A stretch of DNA of 64,000 bases from Mycolicibacterium sp. TY81 (GTDB lineage Bacteria > Actinomycetota > Actinomycetes > Mycobacteriales > Mycobacteriaceae), in the NCBI RefSeq assembly GCF_018326285.1, contig NZ_AP023362.1, positions 3,720,001-3,784,000 of the forward strand, given 5' to 3'. Both the position numbers and the translations under genes were made by a program. Below the pieces are notes generated by a model. It did not search any database and was not told the DNA's origin. It worked only from the letters and a program-made list of their open reading frames with translations. Within the stretch, counting starts at the first letter, position 1, and each line of letters starts with the position of its first letter. This document shows, piece after piece, positions 56,905 to 64,000 of this stretch.

Positions 56905-57630
56905 ATGACCCCCCGCTCCGTCATGACGTCCGTCCGGTCTGCCGTCGCCCTGGCCGGCGCGGCAGCGTCGGTTGCCACCGGCCTGGTGGCCGCGACGGCC
57001 GTAACCCCTGCAGCTGTCATCGGCGTCGCAGCGGCGGACCCGTGCCCGCAGGCGGAGGTGATCTTCGCGCGCGGCCGCAACGAGCGACCGGGCGTCGGCC
57101 GGGTGGGAGGCGCATTCGTCGATGCGCTGCGCGCCAAGACACCGCTGAACGTCGGGGTCTACGCGGTGAACTACCCCGCCAACGTCGAAATCGCCCAGGG
57201 CGCCAACGACATCAGCTCGCGCATTCAGGACATGGCCGCACGATGCCCCGACACCCGGTTGATCATCGGCGGTTACTCGCTGGGTGCCGCTTCGGCGGCC
57301 GTGGCATTGTCCTCCGACGGCAAGGGATTCGGGTTCAACCGGCCGCTGCCGCCCGGCATGGACACCCACATCGCGGCCGTCGCACTGTTCGGCAACGTCA
57401 CCCACCGCATGGGTGGCTCCAACATCGGCCCGGCCTATCTCGATCGCACCATCGACCAGTGCAACGGCGCCGATCCCGTGTGCATGGCCGGACTTCCGCA
57501 AACCATCACCCAGCTGCAGGGCGACTGGCAGAACCACCTGCAGGACGGCTACATCGGGTCCGGCATGGTCGATCAGGCCGCCGACTTCGTCGCCGCCCGC
57601 CTGGCCCCGCCCCCACCGCCGGCCCCGTGA
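56905..57630 (+). CDS. Secreted cutinase-family esterase (4 of 4)
   Basis: 241 residues. A signal peptide (about 1-44) precedes mature DPCPQAEVIFARGR. The triad is Ser125 (GGYSLGA), Asp190 (NGADPVC) and His211 (WQNHLQDGY). A short proline tail (APPPPPAP) ends it. Most similar to the broken gene just upstream, with which it forms one subgroup (IFARGRNERPG / GGYSLGA); genes 1 and 2 form the other. Confidence 0.88.
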   Translation: MTPRSVMTSVRSAVALAGAAASVATGLVAATAVTPAAVIGVAAADPCPQAEVIFARGRNERPGVGRVGGAFVDALRAKTPLNVGVYAVNYPANVEIAQGANDISSRIQDMAARCPDTRLIIGGYSLGAASAAVALSSDGKGFGFNRPLPPGMDTHIAAVALFGNVTHRMGGSNIGPAYLDRTIDQCNGADPVCMAGLPQTITQLQGDWQNHLQDGYIGSGMVDQAADFVAARLAPPPPPAP

Positions 57631-57632
57631 GC

Positions 57633-58505
57633 TCAGTCGAGTGTACGTAAATCCCGGGTGACGGCGATCCGCGACGCCAGCTGATCGTCGGGCGGGTAAT
57701 CCACCGACACCAGGGTCAGGCCCCGCGCCGGGGCGGCTGCGTACTCGCTCGACCGACTGTCGGCCGCCAAAAGGCCTGCGATCCAACCAGGTTCGCGACG
57801 GCCCTCCCCCACGGCGAGCAGCGCGCCGACCAGCGACCGCACCATGTTCCAGCAGAAGGCATCGGCCGTCACGTGGGCGGTGACCAGATCACCCGAGCGC
57901 TGCCAGTCGAGCCGCTGCAGATCCCGGATGGTCGTCGCACCCTCCCGGAATCGGCAGAACGCGGCAAAATCCTGCAGCCCCAACAACTCCCGCGATGCGG
58001 CCGTCATCGCCTCCAGGTCCAGAGGCCGCGACCACGGCGTGATGAAGCGCGCCTGCTGCGGCTCGACACCGTACGGCGCCAACGACAACCGGTACTCGTA
58101 ATGCCGCCGCAACGCGGAGAACCGGGCATCGAATCCCGGTGCGGCCCGAACGATCTGGCGGACCCGCACATCGGCAGGCAGGAAGCGCGCGAGCCGGCGC
58201 ACCAGCGGCAGGAACTCCGGATCGCCGGGGCGGGGTGTGCGCGGATAGACGAATCTCAGTGCGGCAGAAGGCACATCGACATGCGCGACCTGCCCGGTGG
58301 CATGCACGCCGGTATCGGTCCGCCCTGCGGTGACCAGGCGCACCGGCTCACGGAACACCGTCGACAACGTCTCTTCGATGACACCGGCAACCGTGCGTTG
58401 CCCGACCTGCGGTGCCCAACCGGCGAATTCGGTGCCGTCGTAAGAGATATCCAGCCGTAAACGAACGTGCCCGCCATCGGATTCGATGGCGGGCACGTCG
58501 TTCAC
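57633..58505 (-). CDS. truA: tRNA pseudouridine synthase A
   Basis: Modifies U38-U40 of tRNA anticodon arms. 290 residues from GTG 58505. Visible: [11 protein letters not shown], the catalytic Asp in [16 protein letters not shown], and [14 protein letters not shown] near the end. The start is uncertain: GTG 58505, GTG 58496 and ATG 58529 are all in frame, and all lie upstream of or at a hairpin that follows rplQ. Last gene of the ribosomal operon, as in M. tuberculosis (Rv3455c). Confidence 0.92.
   Translation of the reverse strand: MNDVPAIESDGGHVRLRLDISYDGTEFAGWAPQVGQRTVAGVIEETLSTVFREPVRLVTAGRTDTGVHATGQVAHVDVPSAALRFVYPRTPRPGDPEFLPLVRRLARFLPADVRVRQIVRAAPGFDARFSALRRHYEYRLSLAPYGVEPQQARFITPWSRPLDLEAMTAASRELLGLQDFAAFCRFREGATTIRDLQRLDWQRSGDLVTAHVTADAFCWNMVRSLVGALLAVGEGRREPGWIAGLLAADSRSSEYAAAPARGLTLVSVDYPPDDQLASRIAVTRDLRTLD
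58465..58498. terminator. Hairpin after rplQ, overlapping the 5' end of truA
   Basis: 15-bp perfect stem (58465-58479 with 58484-58498) and a 4-base loop, 14 bases past the rplQ stop. Because every plausible truA start lies at or before it, the stem is inside truA coding sequence (residues about 4-14). It may attenuate transcription into truA or hide its start. Confidence 0.55.
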
Positions 58506-58512
58506 AGCGTGA

Positions 58513-59064
58513 TTAGGACTTGGCCTCATCCTCGGTCGCCTCAGCCTCGGCCTCAGCGGTCTGAGCGTCGGCGATGCCCTCGTCGGCAGCTTCGACCTCG
58601 GCAACCGGAGCCTCGACGGCGGCTTCCTCAGCGGGAGCCTCGGCCTCGGCAGCCTTCGCCTGAGCGGCGGCCGCACGACGGGCGCGGTCGGCCTCGGAGA
58701 CGACGGTCTTCTCCCGAACCAGCTCGATCACGGCCATGGGGGCGTTGTCGCCCTTGCGGTTCTCGACCTTGATGATGCGGGTGTAGCCGCCCTCGCGGTC
58801 CACGAAATGCGGTGCGATCTCGGCGAACAGGGTGTGCACCACGTCCTTGTCGCGGATCTTCTTCATCACCTCGCGCCGGTTGTGCAGCGCGCCCTTCTTG
58901 GCGTGGGTGATGAGCTTCTCGGCGTACGGACGCAACGCCCGGGCCTTGGCATCAGTGGTCTTGATGCGGCCGTGCTCGAACAGCGAGGTGGCCAGGTTGG
59001 CCAGGATCGCGGCCTGGTGTGACGACGACCCGCCGAGGCGAGCACCCTTAGTGGGTTTGGGCAT
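58513..59064 (-). CDS. rplQ: 50S ribosomal protein L17
   Basis: 183 residues. The first 120 are the universal L17 core ([36 protein letters not shown]). They are followed by a 60-residue Ala/Glu-rich acidic tail, as in other mycobacterial L17 proteins. Encoded after rpoA. Confidence 0.96.
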   Translation of the reverse strand: MPKPTKGARLGGSSSHQAAILANLATSLFEHGRIKTTDAKARALRPYAEKLITHAKKGALHNRREVMKKIRDKDVVHTLFAEIAPHFVDREGGYTRIIKVENRKGDNAPMAVIELVREKTVVSEADRARRAAAAQAKAAEAEAPAEEAAVEAPVAEVEAADEGIADAQTAEAEAEATEDEAKS

Positions 59065-59126
59065 TGCAACTTCTCCTAATTGGGGCCGGCCCCCGTATCA
59101 GGTAGGGCCGGGACGGAATCTCTTCT

Positions 59127-60263
<1,137 letters not shown>

Positions 60264-60869
60264 TTACTTCGAGTAGAACTCGACGATCAGCTGCTCGGTG
60301 AGCGGCACGACGATCTGGGCGCGCTCGGGCAGCTGGTGCACGAGGATGCGCTGACGCTCGCCGACAACCTGCAGCCACGACGGCACCGGACGCTCGCCGG
60401 CGACCTCACGGGCGATCTGGAACGGCAGGGTGTTCAGCGACTTCGGCTTGATGTCGATGATGTCGTACTGCGACACCCGGTAGCTCGGGATGTTCACCTT
60501 GACACCGTTGACGGTGAAGTGACCGTGGCTGACCAGCTGACGGGCCATGCGGCGGGTACGGGCCAGACCGGCGCGGTACACGACGTTGTCCAGACGGCTT
60601 TCGAGGATCTGCAGCAGGTTCTCACCGGTCTTGCCAGCCTTGCGGTTGGCTTCCTCGTAGTACTTGCGGAACTGCTTCTCCATGACGCCGTAGGTGAAGC
60701 GAGCCTTCTGCTTCTCCTGCAGCTGGGTGCGGTATTCGCTCTCCTTGATCCGCGCGCGGCCGTGCTGGCCGGGCGGGTAGGGGCGCTTTTCGAACGACTG
60801 ATCGTCACCGACGAGGTCGACGCCGAGACGGCGCGACTTGCGGGTGGCGGGTCCGGTATAACGAGCCAT
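60264..60869 (-). CDS. rpsD: 30S ribosomal protein S4
   Basis: 201 residues, with MARYTGPATRKSRRLGVDL and the S4 RNA-binding domain RLDNVVYRAGLARTRRMARQ. This is the C-minus (zinc-free) form, with no N-terminal Cys cluster, so a second, zinc-binding S4 could exist elsewhere. Primary binder in 30S assembly and, in other bacteria, regulator of this operon. Confidence 0.97.
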   Translation of the reverse strand: MARYTGPATRKSRRLGVDLVGDDQSFEKRPYPPGQHGRARIKESEYRTQLQEKQKARFTYGVMEKQFRKYYEEANRKAGKTGENLLQILESRLDNVVYRAGLARTRRMARQLVSHGHFTVNGVKVNIPSYRVSQYDIIDIKPKSLNTLPFQIAREVAGERPVPSWLQVVGERQRILVHQLPERAQIVVPLTEQLIVEFYSK

Positions 60870-60883
60870 TTTTCAGATCCTCC

Positions 60884-61300
60884 CTAGACCCGGCGCCGCT
60901 TGGGCGGACGGCAGCCGTTGTGCGGCTGCGGCGTGACGTCGGAAATCGCGCCGACCTCGAGGCCGGCAGCCTGCAGCGAACGGATCGCGGTCTCGCGGCC
61001 CGAACCCGGACCCTTCACGAAAACGTCGACCTTCTTGACACCGTGCTCCTGCGCCTTGCGGGCAGCGTTCTCGGCGGCGAGCTGCGCGGCGAACGGGGTG
61101 CTCTTGCGCGAACCCTTGAAGCCGACGTGACCCGACGAGGCCCAGGCGATGACGTTGCCCTGGGGATCGGTGATCGAGACGATGGTGTTGTTGAACGTGC
61201 TCTTGATGTGAGCGGCGCCGTGCGGGACGTTCTTCTTTTCCCGGCGACGAGTGGGCTTGCCGCGCTTGGAAGCAGCGCCGGCTTTCTTGGTGGGTGCCAT
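60884..61300 (-). CDS. rpsK: 30S ribosomal protein S11
   Basis: 138 residues. A basic N-terminus leads to [18 protein letters not shown] and the end [15 protein letters not shown], all standard S11. Four bases from the rpsM stop; the spacing shows one transcript. Confidence 0.97.
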   Translation of the reverse strand: MAPTKKAGAASKRGKPTRRREKKNVPHGAAHIKSTFNNTIVSITDPQGNVIAWASSGHVGFKGSRKSTPFAAQLAAENAARKAQEHGVKKVDVFVKGPGSGRETAIRSLQAAGLEVGAISDVTPQPHNGCRPPKRRRV

Positions 61301-61304
61301 TTAC

Positions 61305-61679
61305 TTACCTGGCCTTCTTCTTGCCGGCGATGGTGCGCTTCGGACCCTTGCGGGTACGCGCGTTGGTCTTGGTGCGCTGGCCACGCACGGGCAGGCCACG
61401 ACGGTGGCGCAGGCCCTGGTAGCAACCGATCTCGATCTTGCGACGGATGTCGGCCTGCACCTCGCGGCGCAGGTCACCCTCGACCTTGAGGTTGCCTTCG
61501 ATGTAGTCGCGCAGCTGGGTCACCTGGTCGTCGGTGAGGTCCTTGGTGCGCAGGTCCCGGTCGATGCCGGTGGCGGCCAGGATTTCCTGGCTGCGGGTAC
61601 GGCCGATGCCGTAGATGTAGGTCAGCGCGATCTCCATGCGCTTGTCGCGCGGGAGATCAACGCCCATGAGGCGTGCCAT
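61305..61679 (-). CDS. rpsM: 30S ribosomal protein S13
   Basis: 124 residues, [20 protein letters not shown], then [20 protein letters not shown] and a lysine-rich tail. Contacts the P-site tRNA and 50S bridge. It follows rpmJ after an unusually long 155-bp gap that contains paired hairpins. Confidence 0.97.
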   Translation of the reverse strand: MARLMGVDLPRDKRMEIALTYIYGIGRTRSQEILAATGIDRDLRTKDLTDDQVTQLRDYIEGNLKVEGDLRREVQADIRRKIEIGCYQGLRHRRGLPVRGQRTKTNARTRKGPKRTIAGKKKAR

Positions 61680-61740
61680 CAGGCAGTGTTCCTTTTCGTT
61701 GCGGAGGTCTGATCCCAGTCCGTTCCCCGTCTTGGTCGGG

Positions 61741-61784
61741 GTCCGGCCTCCGTGCCGGACGTGGTTGAGGGCCGTCTGCCCTCA
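61741..61784. promoter_or_regulatory. Paired hairpins in the rpmJ-rpsM gap (candidate leader)
   Basis: GTCCGGC (61741-61747) with GCCGGAC (61754-61760), and TGAGGGC (61766-61772) with GCCCTCA (61778-61784), short loops. They lie in the 155-bp untranslated stretch before rpsM (61680-61834), the only sizeable gap of the operon. Could be a ribosomal-protein-binding leader, an attenuator or an internal promoter region. Confidence 0.4.
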
Positions 61785-61834
61785 GTGGTACTGGGAGGTC
61801 TGCATTCAGTTTTGGGTGCTGCTTGAGCTGGTGT

Positions 61835-61948
61835 TTAGCCCTGCCGCTGCTTGTGCCGCGGGTCAGAGCAGATCACCATGACCCGGCCGTGGCGGCGGAT
61901 CACCCTGCACTTGTCGCAGATCGGCTTGACGCTCGGGTTCACCTTCAC
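61835..61948 (-). CDS. rpmJ: 50S ribosomal protein L36
   Basis: 37 residues, the normal L36 length, GTG start at 61948: [20 protein letters not shown], then [17 protein letters not shown]. The zinc ligands Cys11, Cys14, Cys27 and His32 are present, so this is the zinc-binding (C-plus) form. Located between infA and rpsM as in most actinobacteria. Confidence 0.95.
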
Positions 61949-61996
61949 GACTTAGCGATCCTTTTCTCGGTTCTGAATTGATGGTGCTCGGGCGAG

Positions 61997-62218
61997 TTAC
62001 TTGTAGCGGTACACGATGCGGCCACGGGACAGGTCGTACGGAGAGAGCTCCACTACGACACGGTCCTCCGGCAGGATGCGGATGTAGTGCTGCCGCATCT
62101 TGCCGCTGATGTGGGCGAGCACCTTGTGACCGTTCTCCAGCTCAATGCGGAACATCGCATTGGGCAGGGGCTCGATCACGCGACCCTCGACCTCGATGGC
62201 GCCGTCTTTCTTGGCCAT
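61997..62218 (-). CDS. infA: Translation initiation factor IF-1
   Basis: 73 residues, one OB fold: [40 protein letters not shown], ending GRIVYRYK. First gene of the infA-rpmJ-rpsM operon. The 265-bp region to the divergent gene at 62484 presumably holds both promoters; I did not find a convincing -35/-10 pair there. Confidence 0.97.
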   Translation of the reverse strand: MAKKDGAIEVEGRVIEPLPNAMFRIELENGHKVLAHISGKMRQHYIRILPEDRVVVELSPYDLSRGRIVYRYK

Positions 62219-62483
62219 ACTCTTTGGTAATCCTCTGGTTCTTCGGTTTCGTATCTCATACGCCCGTGCTTGGCGCAGAGCCCACCCCGGCTACAAGAAC
62301 GTGGACTTAATGCCAGGAAATTCCGGGGAACTTCAGAACAGAGCACGCAAAGAGCCGGCGCAGAAGCTGCACCGTTGGTCCACGATACCCGCTCGGACCC
62401 CAGGGACCAAAATCCGCGGAGCACCCCGGCAGAGGCCAGGTAGGCGCATCGTCTTCGCAAGTCAGGGCGCATGATGAACAGCG

Positions 62484-64000
62484 ATGACTGGACCCGCTTC
62501 CCCGGCTCGCAATCCGGTGATTCTCACCGTGGACGATGATCCCGCAGTGTCCCGGGCCGTCGCCCGCGACCTGCGCAAACACTACGGTGAGCGCTATCGG
62601 ATCGTACGCGCCGAATCTGGACAGGACGCGCTGGTCGCGATCAACGAGCTGCAGCTACGGGGCGACACCGTGGCGATGTTCATCGCGGACTACCAGATGC
62701 CGGAGATGAACGGCATCGACTTCCTGGAACTGGCCATGGACGTGTTCCCGCTGGCCCGCCGCGTGCTGCTGACCGCGTACGCGGACACCCACGCCGCGAT
62801 CAACGCCATCAACCTGGTCGACCTGGACCACTACCTGCTCAAGCCGTGGGACCCGCCCGAGGAGAAGCTGTACCCGATCATCGACGGCCTGCTGGAGGCC
62901 TGGCATGAGGTCGGCGACCGCGCCGTCCCCCACACCAAGGTGATCGGCCACCGGTGGAATCCCCGCTCGTGGGAGGTCCGCCAGTTCCTGGCCCGCAACC
63001 AGCACTACTACCGCGCGTACGCGTCGGACGAGCCCAAGGGCAAGCAGCTGCTGACCGCCGCCGGCCTGGACGGGCTGGAGCTGCCGGTGGTGACCTCCGA
63101 GCAGGGCGAGACGCTGGTCCAGCCGACGGACGCGCAGCTGGCCGGAATGCTCGGCCTGTCGACCACACCGTCGTTGGAGATGTACGACCTGGCCGTCATC
63201 GGCGGCGGACCGGCCGGCCTGGCGGCCGCGGTGTACGGCGCGTCCGAGGGGCTGCGCACGGTCCTGATCGAGCGCACCACCACCGGCGGGCAGGCGGGCC
63301 GCAGCTCGCGCATCGAGAACTATTTGGGCTTCGAGACCGGCATCTCGGGCGCCGAGCTGACGACCTCGGCGCGGCGGCAGGCCGAGCGCTTCGCCGCCGA
63401 GGTCATCACCACCCGTGAGGTCGTCGGGCTGGACGTCTCGTCGCTGGCCAGCAAGACGCTGACCTTCGACGACGGCCGGAGTATCACCGCGCGGTCGGTC
63501 ATCCTGGCCACCGGCGTCGACTACCGGCATCTGCAGGTCGCCGGGTGCTGGGAGGACCCCGACAGCGTCGGCAACAGCTATGTCGGCAACGGCGTCTTCT
63601 ACGGCGCCTCGGTGTCGCAGGCCTCCGAATGCGCGGGCGAGGACGTCTACATCGTCGGCGGCGCGAACTCCGCCGGCCAGGCCGCGATGTTCATGTCGCA
63701 GCAGGCCAAGTCGGTGACGCTGCTGGTACGCGGCAAGTCGCTCGAGGCGTCGATGTCCTACTACCTGATCCAGCAGATCGAGAACACCCCGAACATCAGC
63801 GTCCGGACCTGCACCGAGGTGGTCGACACCTGCGGCGAGGACGGGCACCTGACCGGGCTGTGGCTGGTCAACAACGCCACCGGCGAGCGCGAGCACGTCG
63901 AGTCGACGCGCCTGTGCTGTTTCATCGGCGCCACCCCGCGCACCCAGTGGCTGGAGAACGCCGGCATCGCCCGCGACGACCACGGCTTCATCCTCACCGG
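62484..64000 (+). CDS. Response-regulator receiver / glutaredoxin-like / thioredoxin-reductase-like fusion protein (partial, runs off the window)
   Basis: 505 residues visible. A receiver domain (about 10-125) has phospho-acceptor Asp69 (FIADYQMP), acidic Asp17-Asp18, Thr97 and Lys120. A short glutaredoxin/GST-N-like segment (about 150-225, VIGHRWNPRSWEVRQFL) has no Cys where the redox CxxC should be. A two-domain TrxR-like flavoprotein follows, with GGGPAGLAAA at about 240 and VYIVGGANSAGQAA. Its usual CxxC (CATC in E. coli TrxR) is replaced by a cysteine-free FYGAS stretch. ATG 62484 gives the receiver a normal start. Redox sensing or flavin-dependent reduction under phospho-control is plausible; no partner kinase is visible. 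Confidence 0.82.
   Translation, partial: MTGPASPARNPVILTVDDDPAVSRAVARDLRKHYGERYRIVRAESGQDALVAINELQLRGDTVAMFIADYQMPEMNGIDFLELAMDVFPLARRVLLTAYADTHAAINAINLVDLDHYLLKPWDPPEEKLYPIIDGLLEAWHEVGDRAVPHTKVIGHRWNPRSWEVRQFLARNQHYYRAYASDEPKGKQLLTAAGLDGLELPVVTSEQGETLVQPTDAQLAGMLGLSTTPSLEMYDLAVIGGGPAGLAAAVYGASEGLRTVLIERTTTGGQAGRSSRIENYLGFETGISGAELTTSARRQAERFAAEVITTREVVGLDVSSLASKTLTFDDGRSITARSVILATGVDYRHLQVAGCWEDPDSVGNSYVGNGVFYGASVSQASECAGEDVYIVGGANSAGQAAMFMSQQAKSVTLLVRGKSLEASMSYYLIQQIENTPNISVRTCTEVVDTCGEDGHLTGLWLVNNATGEREHVESTRLCCFIGATPRTQWLENAGIARDDHGFILT

Noticed and set aside
62145..62474. Plus-strand 109-codon open frame between infA and the receiver fusion
   Set aside because: Overlaps infA in antisense, has no motif or ribosome-binding site, and leaves the real divergent promoter region without space.

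Overview
The window is high-GC actinobacterial DNA, almost certainly a Mycobacterium/Mycolicibacterium-type chromosome. From glmM to infA the gene order (glmM-rpsI-rplM ... esxT-esxU-eccC4-eccD4-mycP4 ... eccB4 ... cutinases-truA-rplQ-rpoA-rpsD-rpsK-rpsM-rpmJ-infA) follows the M. tuberculosis Rv3441c-Rv3462c region. A type VII (ESX-4) secretion locus, cutinase paralogues and a mycothiol-dependent formaldehyde dehydrogenase fit this placement.

Region 1 (1-27.2 kb) is an accessory choline/glycine betaine catabolic island. Choline uptake is inferred (APC permease). Choline oxidase (partial, window edge) and betaine aldehyde dehydrogenase make glycine betaine. A Rieske oxygenase with its own Rieske ferredoxin and FAD reductase probably removes the first methyl. 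A DgcA-like flavoprotein probably demethylates dimethylglycine. Heterotetrameric sarcosine oxidase (soxBDAG) makes glycine, a dedicated SHMT (glyA) condenses glycine with the C1 unit to serine, and serine dehydratase (sdaA) would make pyruvate. MscR plus an MBL hydrolase dispose of the formaldehyde. An IclR and two paralogous FCD-GntR regulators sit in the middle. A near-palindromic motif, TGATATAT(T/C)A, recurs five times, each time upstream of one of the transcription units; at glyA and sdaA it lies just downstream of a recognisable promoter. sdaA is split by a 1,699-bp IS1380-family element with a 4-bp target duplication, so the last step is broken in this strain. A three-gene unit of unknown role (MFS transporter, PPP-type phosphoesterase, cNMP/CBS/DUF294 protein) lies inside the island.

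Region 2 (27.2-39.2 kb) starts with a small hypothetical gene and a 1,091-bp IS481-family element inserted exactly at the glmM stop codon. glmM, rpsI and rplM follow. Then comes an ethanolamine module: a GAF/winged-helix regulator, an NAD aldehyde dehydrogenase, an ethanolamine permease, eutB, eutC and a HAD-phosphatase lipoprotein. It has no microcompartment, EutA or EutE genes, so ethanolamine would go through free acetaldehyde to acetate.

Region 3 (39.2-51.4 kb) is ESX-4: esxT, esxU, a T7SS-associated protein and eccC4 on the minus strand, and eccD4 and mycP4 divergently. Three unrelated genes (TetR, DUF308, YbdK-like ligase) separate mycP4 from eccB4.

Region 4 (51.4-64 kb) has glpK, a CGNR regulator divergent from an EamA transporter, four cutinase genes (the third carries an in-frame TGA), truA, and the infA-rpmJ-rpsM-rpsK-rpsD-rpoA-rplQ ribosomal/RNA polymerase operon. 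Last, divergent from infA, is the start of a receiver/glutaredoxin-like/thioredoxin-reductase-like fusion protein.

Several intergenic regions hold unusually long perfect hairpins (20-28 bp stems) placed as terminators. I saw no tRNA, rRNA, CRISPR array or prophage.
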